Shown here: positions 50,108-58,566 of the stretch, one piece after another
How the letters are laid out: each line of letters starts with the position of its first letter
Position numbering within the stretch: position 1 is the stretch's first letter
NCBI GenBank assembly: GCA_018364635.1
Contig: JAGZLR010000002.1
Coordinates: forward strand, 1-64,000
Source: Clostridiales bacterium
Lineage (GTDB): Bacteria > Bacillota > Clostridia > Lachnospirales > Anaerotignaceae
Direction: 5' to 3'
Length of the DNA stretch: 64,000 nt
Position numbers and translations under genes: made by a program
Notes under the pieces: generated by a model
Told to the model about the DNA's origin: nothing
Database searches by the model: none
The model's input: only the letters and a program-made list of their open reading frames with translations

Positions 50108-50725
50108 TTATGCTTTCACGTCTATAGGCTCATAACCAGGTGCGCTGCTTGGCGGCACATAAATAGGTGAACCCACATACTCAATTTTAACATCAGGGAG
50201 CTGTGAAATCGTAATTTCGATATCACCTGGAATGAATTCAAGAGTTCCCTGCTGTGTTTTCCAATCGAAATTTAGTTTATCCATCTGATAATCAATTGTC
50301 AAGTCTCCGCCGGTAAAAGACACCTCAGCGCCGCCTTGCGGAATGAAAGCAATATTACAGTCATCAGGTGTTGCAAACTGATCTGTATGATTTTTTATAA
50401 TTTGTCCAAGCACGTCATCACCAAACTTTGCTTTTAATAGTAAGTGCCCTTCGCTTGTATAGGTAGCAGTTGCGTTATAAGCCGCAGTGCGTCCTTTTTG
50501 TGCATACTGTTCAATAGAACTTCCAACTGTCGCCGGACGAATAGAATTTCTAGCCTCAAATGTATCGAGCTTGACTCTGATTGGGCTACTTTTAATTTTT
50601 AGCCCACCACCGTGTTGTCTGCTAATCTCCAGATCTGCAGACGCATTGTTATATTCAAGCCGCGCGTGCTGTATATTCATTTCAAAGGCGATAGGGATAT
50701 TGGTTATTTTTAATAATTGTTCCAT
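50108..50725 (-). CDS. DUF6470-family flagellar-locus protein (YviE-like)
   Basis: 205 residues. LKITNIPIAFEMNIQHARLEY and LEISRQHGGGLKIKS match the YviE/DUF6470 type found between flgL and fliW in Bacillus. No membrane segment. Function unknown; position suggests an accessory role in late flagellar assembly. Confidence 0.8.
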   Translation of the reverse strand: MEQLLKITNIPIAFEMNIQHARLEYNNASADLEISRQHGGGLKIKSSPIRVKLDTFEARNSIRPATVGSSIEQYAQKGRTAAYNATATYTSEGHLLLKAKFGDDVLGQIIKNHTDQFATPDDCNIAFIPQGGAEVSFTGGDLTIDYQMDKLNFDWKTQQGTLEFIPGDIEITISQLPDVKIEYVGSPIYVPPSSAPGYEPIDVKA

Positions 50726-50768
50726 TTGTACACCCCCAAATTAATAAATATCCAAATACCCGTTTATA

Positions 50769-52031
50769 TTATTTCATAAAGTCGATTAAAGAATTTGAAA
50801 TAATATTTGTGCCTACTTTTAAAGCGGCGTTATAGGCATAGCCTTGCCATAAATAGGTTGAGATAGCTTCAGGCATATCTACGTTTTCTACTTCTGCAAT
50901 ACGTGCATTTAGTGTATCATTGTATGCTTTAAGCCTGGTCTCAGTTGTTTCCAAAAATTTTGATTTTGTTCCAAGACTTGCTTCATAATCAGTTGCCGTA
51001 TTTAGGCAATTTTCAAATTTACCGAATAATCTGTTAAATGTAGTCTCATCAAATGGTTCTTTTTCAAGCTCATCAGCCATTTTTCCTAGCAGTGCAACGA
51101 CATTTTTAGGATCGCCGTCACCGTCAACACCATAACCCAAAAGATTGATACCAGGTGTAGAAGTGTTAAATGCGCTTGTACTTACTGTTTTAGAACCAGC
51201 AATAGAAATGCCAGAACCTTTTGCAGCTGTGATTAAAGAATCCATATTTCCAAATTCATTGTTTGTACCATCAGCGCCAGTTTTAAATGTAAACGTTGTG
51301 CCATTGATTTCCAGTGTGTCTCCATCTTTCATGGAGGTAAAATTGATGTCTGTAATAGATGTGATGGACTGACCATTTAGTTTTACAGTGCCAATCAAGT
51401 CAGTGCCGTCAGCGGTGTTTGTTATACTTGTCAGCGTGCCATTTCCATCTGTTGTCTCTTTCATACCAAAGCCGAGGTCTACATAAAGTGTTTCCTTTGC
51501 AAGGCTAGAAAGTTTTGCTTGATCTGCTGGGTCTGTAGAACTAACATCGATACCTCTATAGGTAAGAGTTTTGCCATCCTCCGACAGTACGAAAGGCACT
51601 TCCTGAGTCGAAGCGCCACTGAAAATAAATCGGCCGCCAACATTTGAGTTTGCCGCAAGAATGATAGACTGCTGCATACCTCTTAATGTCTGGGCATAAG
51701 TAGCTCTATCAGCAGAGCTTGAAGTACCATTAATGGCACCAAGGATATCATGGTTTACATCTTTTGTCAAAATGTCTGTAATCTGCATTGTTGCAGATGT
51801 TACTTGATCCATCAATGATTGTGTTTGGGATGTGAGCTCCAAGCTATTGGCGTTATTACGGAACTGTCGGCGTAATTGGAAAGAACGATTTGCACCTGCA
51901 GGGTCTTCCCAGATTTCGCTGAAATTCTTTTGGGTTAAAACTTTGTTCTGTGCTGCGTTCCAACGATTGAGCGCATTTGTCAAACCGCGATTATAACCCT
52001 GCATAATCGATTTGGTTGTGATACGTGTCAT
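50769..52031 (-). CDS. flgL: Hook-filament junction protein FlgL
   Basis: 420 residues. The N-terminus MTRITTKSIMQGYNRGLTNALNRW and WEDPAGANRSFQLRRQFRNN give the flagellin-like D0/D1; the C-terminus is YLWQGYAYNAALKVGTNI. An insertion at about 215-287 carries one copy of the unit MKDGDTLEINGTTFTF, shared with FlgK and flagellin. It joins FlgK to the filament. Confidence 0.93.
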   Translation of the reverse strand: MTRITTKSIMQGYNRGLTNALNRWNAAQNKVLTQKNFSEIWEDPAGANRSFQLRRQFRNNANSLELTSQTQSLMDQVTSATMQITDILTKDVNHDILGAINGTSSSADRATYAQTLRGMQQSIILAANSNVGGRFIFSGASTQEVPFVLSEDGKTLTYRGIDVSSTDPADQAKLSSLAKETLYVDLGFGMKETTDGNGTLTSITNTADGTDLIGTVKLNGQSITSITDINFTSMKDGDTLEINGTTFTFKTGADGTNNEFGNMDSLITAAKGSGISIAGSKTVSTSAFNTSTPGINLLGYGVDGDGDPKNVVALLGKMADELEKEPFDETTFNRLFGKFENCLNTATDYEASLGTKSKFLETTETRLKAYNDTLNARIAEVENVDMPEAISTYLWQGYAYNAALKVGTNIISNSLIDFMK

Positions 52032-52067
52032 ATCAATAGGTCCTCCTTAATAAATCAAAGGGTTTTA

Positions 52068-54908
52068 TTAAATATTGATTAGTGTTGTAAGCATTTCATC
52101 AAGAGCTGTCATAAGTTTTGCTGAGGCATTATAGGATTGCTGATATTTCATAATATTCATTGCTTCTTCGTCAAGGCTTACACCTGTTACAGCTTCTCTT
52201 TGCTCAGATATACTTGAGGCGAGATTGGAGTAGTTTGTAAGCTTTTCTGTTGTGGATTTAATGTCAATACCCAATACAACGCCAATATTTGTAAAGGATT
52301 CTTCAAAGGTACCATTAAATATGTTTTCTCCTACTTTGGAAGCGGAAGTAATTTCGCCTGTAGTCGCGTTGCCATAAATGGTAATACCCTTATCTTTTGC
52401 AGCTTCCTGCAAGGAAGCCATATCTGTAAAGTCTGTACCAAAGGTAAATGTGTTACCATCAATTGTAATTGTGTCACCATTTTGCATGTTTTTGATGGAA
52501 GGAGCTTGATCAATTTTGACATCGTTTGTCAGATCTACGCCCGCTTTTTTGTTCACGCCTGTGATGCTATTGCCTGTAGCAGTGATATCAATGTTATTCT
52601 TTGAGGCTGCGGTCTGTAAGGTAGCCAAGTCTTTAAATGTATTATCAGCACCAGTAGCATCTGGTTTGTAGGTAAATGTGTTACCGTCAATGGTAATGGT
52701 ATCACCATAAGTCATTTTGCTAAAATCTAGAGAAGACAGATCTCCCACAGATTTACCATTAAATGAAACAGTATCCTTTAAATCTATATTTGTGGAGGTT
52801 GCACCAGTGATAACGCCGGTCTTGCTGTCTCCTGTTAAAGCGACACCATTTTTTGATGCAGCTAATTTGAGAGAATCAAAATCAGAAAATGTATTGCCTA
52901 CTTTTCCTGTCGAACCAGAATTGTATGTATAAGTCTTTCCATCGATTGTGATGGTATCTCCATCTTTCATATTGCCGATGGAAAGAGTTTGTGTATCAAT
53001 TTGAATATCACCCATAAGATCGATATCTGCTTTATATTGTAGTTTCTCGCCAAAAAGTGTAATCATGTGGGAGATATTATCGCTTTGTCCAACAGGAGCG
53101 TTAGGATCTGCGGAAGCTGTAATACCATAGGAATTATTGGTCCAGCCGTCAGCAATATTGATGTTTGACGCTGTAATTTTACCGCCATCTTCACTTTTGA
53201 ATAAATCATGTCGGATGACATTACCATTTTCGTCCTTAAATACGATTCCATCAGGGTTATTGGCGTTGTTCATTTCTGTGGCAAATTTGTTTGCTAAGGA
53301 ATCAAGCATATTTTGATAATATCCGATTCCTCTGATATCGTTTGGAGGATTATCGAAGTCACCAGAGTAATTGAGCATTTCAAGAGCGCCTTTTAGGATA
53401 CCGTCTGTAAAAAGATCATTGACAGAATCGATTGGCTGGCCGTTAATGTCAGACTGTTGCAAAGCAGCTAAAGCATCATTATATTTTGTTTTTGCTTTAT
53501 CAAGATTTTTTGCCGCAAGTCCCTGTACATCATCAGCGGTAATTGGCTTACCGTCGATGCCAAGAAGTGTTCCGTTGGCATCAGCTTTATCAAGATTGGC
53601 TAATGCATTATTATAATCTTTTTGCGCTTTGCTCTGTGCATTTTTTTGATTGTTAATTGCAGTTTTATTTTGGTCCAGTTCTTTTAATTTATTGTTATAA
53701 TTTTCCCGTGCAGTGGTGAGTGCCGCTTCTAATTTATTTAATTCTGCTTCTGGGAGTTTATCTTGCTTACCTTTGACATAAGCTGCATTGGCAGCTTTAT
53801 AAGCATCGAGGAGTCCGCCGCCGTCAGGTTTTCCATCCTTATCTGCATCAGGTCCGTAAAGTTCTTCATTTAACGCAGCATTTTGATTTTCCAGAGCTGT
53901 CAAATCTTTCATTGCTGTTTCCAAAGCTGTTTTTGCGTTATTAAATGTGTTGATACGGTTGTTATATACTTCTTGCATTTGCTTTAATGTAGCATCGGCA
54001 TATTCCAGAGCGGTCTTTAGATCTGGATCAAGAGGCGAGAGACCGCTGAGGGAGATATTCAATTTCCCATCTTCTTCTGAAAGCTGGAACTCACGGCACT
54101 GATCATCAGCGATAATGTCATACTTTTTACCATCTTTGCCGACCATAGCAATGTGAAGCTCATCAACATATGTGGAGTCAGAAACCTGAATTGGATCATA
54201 AGTAACATCTATTTTCATATAACTGGAAAGTTCGTCAATAAGCATGTTACGCTGATCTTTTAATTCAAGAGCACTGTCTCCCAACATTTCGCTACTTTTA
54301 ATTGTTTTGTTTAATTCTTGAATACTTTTCAATATTTCATTAACACGAGGTACGTCAACATTTTGTAAGTCATATTCCATATTTTCGCGTACCTCATTGA
54401 TACGGTCGGAATAGCTATTAAATAATGTGACTAAAACCTGGCAGGAGGATTTCACCATGTTGTCAAATTCTTTATTACCTACCTGGTTGCTCAACTGTTC
54501 TAGTTTGTTCAACACATCACCTAATTGATTAAAAATACCACCACCATCAATAGGATCATCGCCTTGATTTTTTACCTCGTCTAAAATATTTTTCAGGTCA
54601 TTGAGGGCACTTAGCTTTACATCTTGTTCCCCCACATGAGCAACTTCATTTCTAAATCTTAAATCAAGAAATGGATCTCTCAATTGGGAAGTGCCTGTAA
54701 CTAAAACACCGTTTCCGATATTGGTGGACATTGGAGAGGCATAACGACCATATCCGTTGATATTTAAACTTACTTGATCAAGTCTTTGACGTGTATATCC
54801 ATCAGTACCAGAGTTTGTAAGGTTTTGACCTGTTATGTAAAGTCCCTTTTGACTTGCTGAAAGGCCTAATCGTGCCACCATAAATCCGCCGAATGTAGAA
54901 TTAATCAT
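52068..54908 (-). CDS. flgK: Hook-associated protein FlgK, very large form
   Basis: 946 residues, against about 500-650 in most bacteria. N-terminal axial motif GLYITGQNLTNSGTDGYTRQ and C-terminal NIMKYQQSYNASAKLMTALDEML are standard. Two insertions explain the size. Residues about 300-490 are charged coiled coil (QMQEVYNNRINTFNNAKTAL, and repeated AL-N-LDKA). Residues about 635-866 hold three tandem copies of a unit of about 70-80 residues with the core GDTITIDG-T-TY. It is the first hook-filament junction protein. Confidence 0.95.
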   Translation of the reverse strand: MINSTFGGFMVARLGLSASQKGLYITGQNLTNSGTDGYTRQRLDQVSLNINGYGRYASPMSTNIGNGVLVTGTSQLRDPFLDLRFRNEVAHVGEQDVKLSALNDLKNILDEVKNQGDDPIDGGGIFNQLGDVLNKLEQLSNQVGNKEFDNMVKSSCQVLVTLFNSYSDRINEVRENMEYDLQNVDVPRVNEILKSIQELNKTIKSSEMLGDSALELKDQRNMLIDELSSYMKIDVTYDPIQVSDSTYVDELHIAMVGKDGKKYDIIADDQCREFQLSEEDGKLNISLSGLSPLDPDLKTALEYADATLKQMQEVYNNRINTFNNAKTALETAMKDLTALENQNAALNEELYGPDADKDGKPDGGGLLDAYKAANAAYVKGKQDKLPEAELNKLEAALTTARENYNNKLKELDQNKTAINNQKNAQSKAQKDYNNALANLDKADANGTLLGIDGKPITADDVQGLAAKNLDKAKTKYNDALAALQQSDINGQPIDSVNDLFTDGILKGALEMLNYSGDFDNPPNDIRGIGYYQNMLDSLANKFATEMNNANNPDGIVFKDENGNVIRHDLFKSEDGGKITASNINIADGWTNNSYGITASADPNAPVGQSDNISHMITLFGEKLQYKADIDLMGDIQIDTQTLSIGNMKDGDTITIDGKTYTYNSGSTGKVGNTFSDFDSLKLAASKNGVALTGDSKTGVITGATSTNIDLKDTVSFNGKSVGDLSSLDFSKMTYGDTITIDGNTFTYKPDATGADNTFKDLATLQTAASKNNIDITATGNSITGVNKKAGVDLTNDVKIDQAPSIKNMQNGDTITIDGNTFTFGTDFTDMASLQEAAKDKGITIYGNATTGEITSASKVGENIFNGTFEESFTNIGVVLGIDIKSTTEKLTNYSNLASSISEQREAVTGVSLDEEAMNIMKYQQSYNASAKLMTALDEMLTTLINI
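52300..53010 (-). repeat. Three tandem repeats of 210-250 bp in flgK
   Basis: They encode DGDTITIDGKTYTY, YGDTITIDGNTFTY and NGDTITIDGNTFTF, each followed by a D-SL--AA-K-G/N-I helix-like segment. The same unit occurs once in flgL (about 51170-51390) and once in flagellin (about 47776-47990). Confidence 0.85.
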
Positions 54909-54948
54909 TTTAACACCTCAATTTATTTAAAATAAAAAATTGCTTTTA

Positions 54949-55425
54949 TTATGCTCTACGGCTTGTAAAGCTTCTTGGTTTATTAATTTTTTGGCCATGA
55001 TCGGTATACGCTACACTATTTTGGAAAGGTTTTCCGGTCAGGGATTCAAGATGCGTATTGATACGGTGAAGGTTTACCTCAATGGCAGTTTTAGCATTTG
55101 AATAAACATCCTTATATTCTGTTAAGTTTTTATTGATCTCATGGTAAAGAGGAGTTAATCTTTTTTTATCTTCCTCAGAAGAGGAGTCAATCATTTGTTT
55201 CAAGCTCAACCCATCCATATTCATTGATTTTTGTGCGTTGAGACGTTTCTGTTCAAGACCACGAGAGCGGAGTAAAAGTGCTTGTTCTTTGCTAATACAG
55301 TCTTCCAAAACAAGAATATTATTTTTAACGGCAGCGTCAAATTTTTCTTTTTCAACGGCAGTAAGGTCTTGGATGAATAAATTTATCTCTGTCAGTATTT
55401 TTTCAAAATCTGTTAGATTACTCAT
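54949..55425 (-). CDS. flgN: FlgK/FlgL export chaperone FlgN
   Basis: 158 residues, helical, N-terminal FEKILTEINLFIQDLTAVEKEKFDA and a long hydrophilic coiled coil (EQALLLRSRGLEQKRL, MKQMIDSSS-type loop). Position between flgM and flgK is that of flgN/yvyG. Binds FlgK and FlgL before export. Confidence 0.85.
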   Translation of the reverse strand: MSNLTDFEKILTEINLFIQDLTAVEKEKFDAAVKNNILVLEDCISKEQALLLRSRGLEQKRLNAQKSMNMDGLSLKQMIDSSSEEDKKRLTPLYHEINKNLTEYKDVYSNAKTAIEVNLHRINTHLESLTGKPFQNSVAYTDHGQKINKPRSFTSRRA

Positions 55426-55460
55426 GATTTGAAATCCTTTCGTTCAACTAAATTATTCAA

Positions 55461-55757
55461 TTATGATAAAAGCATTTTTTTTGCTATTTCATCGATCATG
55501 ATTGGATAGTCATTTAACTGTACTTGTGTTTTTATTTCTTCAATTTTATAGTCATCTGTTGGAGCAGATATTTCCTTTAGTATTTTCTGTGACAATTGTC
55601 TTGCAAATTTTTGTTCATCAAAAATTTCTTTTGATCGTATGGTAATCTCATCAAAATTTTTAATGGATTTTTTTGTTGAGCCGTTTGTCTGAGAAAGATT
55701 TTCGGTTTTGACTGTACCAGTTCGGTTCATAAAATTTCTGTTGGTTGTTATTCTCAT
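55461..55757 (-). CDS. flgM: Anti-sigma-28 factor FlgM
   Basis: 98 residues. The conserved C-terminal sigma-binding region reads DEQKFARQLSQKILKEI, then IDEIAKKMLLS. The N-terminus is disordered. It inhibits FliA until exported through the completed hook. First gene of the seven-gene minus-strand unit ending with csrA. Confidence 0.9.
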   Translation of the reverse strand: MRITTNRNFMNRTGTVKTENLSQTNGSTKKSIKNFDEITIRSKEIFDEQKFARQLSQKILKEISAPTDDYKIEEIKTQVQLNDYPIMIDEIAKKMLLS

Positions 55758-55808
55758 TCTATCACCTCACATATAAGGAGTTCCAATAATATTTTCCCTT
55801 ATATAATA

Positions 55809-55836
55809 CTATCGTCATAAATGTGTTTAAAAATTA
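55809..55836 (-). promoter_or_regulatory. Sigma-28-like element upstream of flgM
   Basis: Minus strand TAAT (55836-55833), 16 bp, GACGATAG (55816-55809). A weaker version of the form before fliD and cheA; autoregulated flgM promoters are usual. Confidence 0.35.
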
Positions 55837-55951
55837 CACTTTCCAAAAGTATTTTTAGCATTTTGAAACAAATCTTTATTTAATGAGTGTAATTATATAG
55901 ATTTTCTATAAAATCAGATGAGGATAAAAAGAAAATAGATGTTTGATCGAT

Positions 55952-55988
55952 AAAAAAATAGACGCTTTTTAAAGGCGTCTATTTTTTT
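55952..55988. terminator. Terminator beyond cheB
   Basis: AAAAAAATAGACGC and GCGTCTATTTTTTT form a long stem with a 9-base T/A-rich loop; usable on both strands. It ends the cheA-cheW-cheR-cheB unit and separates it from flgM. Confidence 0.88.
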
Positions 55989-57057
55989 ATTGAATACCAT
56001 TAATATAGTTTATAATCATACCAGGCATTTTTTCACAAGGTGCTTCCACGGTGACTGCACCCATTTTATAAGCCATCATTGGCATACCATATACAACACA
56101 GGATTCTTTTGATTGACCGATTGTAAAAAATCCCTTTTTGTACATATTTAAAAGTCCTTTTGCACCGTCCTGTCCCATACCGGTTAAAATGATTCCCATA
56201 CTGCTAGTTACGTTGTCTGCAATAGAATTGAATAAGACATCTACTGAAGGCATATGACCGCTAACCTTGCCTTCCTGTGTGCAGTTGATGACATAGTTTG
56301 TACCTTTTTTTACTACTCGCATTTGATGATTCCCAGGAGCGATAAGCACTAAACCACGTTCGACCTGATCACCGTTTTGTGCTTCTTTTACTCGCATTGG
56401 GCAGATACGATTTAGTCGTTCAGCATACATTTTAGTAAACCCTTCGGGCATATGTTGGGTAACAACAATGCCAGGTGTATCTTTTGGCAAGTCCTTTAAA
56501 ATACTTAATGTTGCTTCTGTGCCACCTGTAGACGCACCAATTGCAATGACAAATGAGTTAAGCTTTATTGACTTATTTGTAATGATATGAGGAGCCTTAT
56601 TTAGGTGTGAAATGCTGTTGGGGCGAGTTGTATTAGGATTCATCATGCTGGATGGAGTTTTTACTTTTGCTGTAGAGGCTATTTTTATTTTTATAGCAAG
56701 GTTTGTGATAAAAGCTGATATTTTGTTTTTCTCTGAGTCAGGTTTTCTTACAAAGTCCACGGCTCCAGCAGATAGCGCGTCAAATACACTTAAATTCAAA
56801 GATGAGACAAGTATTACTGGAATCGGGTGCTTTGGCAATAACTGTTTTAAAAAGTCAATCCCGCTTAAACCAGGCATTTCTACATCTAATGTAATGACAT
56901 CTGGTTTTAAAAGAGGAATTTTTTTCATAGCATCAAAGGCATTAATGGCATAGCCTACAACCTCTATTTCAGGATGAAGCGATAAGTTTTCTATCAAAGT
57001 CCTTCGAAATAGAATACTGTCGTCTACACAAAGGACTTTTATTTTGTTGATAAGCAT
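55987..57057 (-). CDS. cheB: Chemotaxis protein-glutamate methylesterase CheB
   Basis: 356 residues from ATG 57057, eight bases after GAGAGG (TTG 57078 overlaps it). The receiver domain has VLCVDDSILF, phospho-acceptor Asp in VITLDVEMPGLSG and Lys in RKPDSEK. The C-terminal methylesterase domain holds catalytic Ser in IGASTGGTEA, His in VVTQHMPEGF and Asp in GMGQDGAKG. It demethylates receptors during adaptation. Confidence 0.96.
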   Translation of the reverse strand: MLINKIKVLCVDDSILFRRTLIENLSLHPEIEVVGYAINAFDAMKKIPLLKPDVITLDVEMPGLSGIDFLKQLLPKHPIPVILVSSLNLSVFDALSAGAVDFVRKPDSEKNKISAFITNLAIKIKIASTAKVKTPSSMMNPNTTRPNSISHLNKAPHIITNKSIKLNSFVIAIGASTGGTEATLSILKDLPKDTPGIVVTQHMPEGFTKMYAERLNRICPMRVKEAQNGDQVERGLVLIAPGNHQMRVVKKGTNYVINCTQEGKVSGHMPSVDVLFNSIADNVTSSMGIILTGMGQDGAKGLLNMYKKGFFTIGQSKESCVVYGMPMMAYKMGAVTVEAPCEKMPGMIINYINGIQ

Positions 57058-57102
57058 TAACAAAACCTCTCTTTCCAAACGATATGAAATAAGCTTACTT
57101 GT

Positions 57103-57924
57103 TTAAAGAGACTTTCTGTAAATGGCAGGCATGACATATTTGTATTTTGCACTGCTGTGGTTTACACTTTCCGAATGACCGATAAGCAAATATCCTCCAG
57201 GGTTCGTTGCGTTGAAAAATCGATTGATTAGTGCATCTTTTGTCGGTTGGTCAAAGTAAATCATAACATTACGGCAGAAGATTACATCAAATGGTATTTT
57301 AAATTTAATTGGCTCCATTAAATTAAATGTTCGGAATATCACGTTGTTTTTTAGATCATTCGAAACATTGACCATTGCTGGATTTCCGCTGAGTGATTTT
57401 GTGAAAAAACGTTTTTTCCAAGGTTCAGGTAAATTTTTTAGTGCTTCTATATCATACTCGCCTTTTTGCGCCGTAGAAAGTACGTTCATTGATATATCAG
57501 TTGCCAATACTCTAGTGTCCCACATAGATGCCTGAGATCCGAGAAAATCTTTAATGTACATTGAGATTGTATATGGTTCTTCTCCTGAAGAACAGCCAGC
57601 ACTCCAGATACTTAAGGTTTTATTCTTTTTTGTAGATACCAGATAAGGAAGAATCGTATTTTGAAAAAAATCAAAATGTTCTTTTTCTCTCAAAAAATAG
57701 GTGTAGTTTGTGGTAAGTTTATTCATCATGATTTCAATATCAGCTTTATTTTTAGTCTTTGTAATATAATCCACATACTGAGTGAAATTTGTGTATCCTT
57801 TTGATACTAGAGTCGATTGAAGGCGGCTTTGTATCAGCTGCTTTTTTTTTGAAAGGTCAATTCCAAAGTTTTTGTGAACGAAATTTATTAGTTTAACAAA
57901 ATCAGCCTGGTTTATCTCAAGCAT
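57103..57924 (-). CDS. cheR: Chemotaxis protein methyltransferase CheR
   Basis: 273 residues. An N-terminal helical domain precedes the SAM-binding motif IWSAGCSSGEEPYTISM and VIFCRNVMIYFD. The TTNYTYFLREKEHFDFF segment is typical. Methylates receptor glutamates. Follows cheW after a hairpin-rich 143-bp gap. Confidence 0.96.
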   Translation of the reverse strand: MLEINQADFVKLINFVHKNFGIDLSKKKQLIQSRLQSTLVSKGYTNFTQYVDYITKTKNKADIEIMMNKLTTNYTYFLREKEHFDFFQNTILPYLVSTKKNKTLSIWSAGCSSGEEPYTISMYIKDFLGSQASMWDTRVLATDISMNVLSTAQKGEYDIEALKNLPEPWKKRFFTKSLSGNPAMVNVSNDLKNNVIFRTFNLMEPIKFKIPFDVIFCRNVMIYFDQPTKDALINRFFNATNPGGYLLIGHSESVNHSSAKYKYVMPAIYRKSL

Positions 57925-57966
57925 TTTATACCACCTTTTTATGTAGTTTAATTAGAGAATATATGA

Positions 57967-58050
57967 AAGGCGGCAAGTTTATGCCGCCTTATTCCTATCC
58001 TCCTATGTTTTAAAGAGCTCTCTGTACTAAAACAATTACAGAGAACTCTT
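57967..58050 (-). other. Two tandem hairpins between cheW and cheR
   Basis: Hairpin 1: AAGAGNTCTCTGT arms at 58013-58025 and 58038-58050 with one mismatch. Hairpin 2: AAGGCGGCA / TGCCGCCTT at 57968-57989. Neither has a proper T run on the minus strand, so partial termination or mRNA processing between the abundant CheA/CheW part and CheR/CheB is more likely than full termination. Confidence 0.5.
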
Positions 58051-58067
58051 AAACACTATTTTACGTA

Positions 58068-58547
58068 TCAGTTTTCGATCAATTTTTCACAATCAATCAA
58101 AAGGAGGGTTTTTCCATCAGGCATGGATACCATACCATTGATTAATTCTTGTCTATTATGTGGCGATGGAGGAGAGATATTATTTTTATCAATATCAGTT
58201 ACTTGTGATACAGTATCAACATAAATACCAAGATAAATATTATTGATATTTAACACAATGATACAGGAATAATTTGTAGCTTCTCCTTCCATTTTCCCCA
58301 TTTTGGTACGAATATCTATAATAGGTATAATTTGCCCTCTAAGATTAATAATTCCTTTGATGAAGTCAGGTACCATTGGCAGTGTTGTAATATCGTGATT
58401 AGTAATTATTTCCATTACATATGAGGCTTTCACTGCAAAGTCAAGACCATCAGATAGGAACATAAGATATTTTTGTGAAATCTCATCTGATATTCCTTTT
58501 AGTCCTAAATCATCATTTAAGACCTCTGTTGCTGTTTCTATAGACAT
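58068..58547 (-). CDS. cheW: Chemotaxis coupling protein CheW
   Basis: 159 residues. KYLMFLSDGLDFAVKASYVMEII, then FIKGIINLRGQIIPIIDIRTKMG, the CheW landmark. Links chemoreceptors and CheA. Starts 20 bp after cheA. Confidence 0.95.
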   Translation of the reverse strand: MSIETATEVLNDDLGLKGISDEISQKYLMFLSDGLDFAVKASYVMEIITNHDITTLPMVPDFIKGIINLRGQIIPIIDIRTKMGKMEGEATNYSCIIVLNINNIYLGIYVDTVSQVTDIDKNNISPPSPHNRQELINGMVSMPDGKTLLLIDCEKLIEN

Positions 58548-58566
58548 TTTGCTTATCCCCCTTTAC

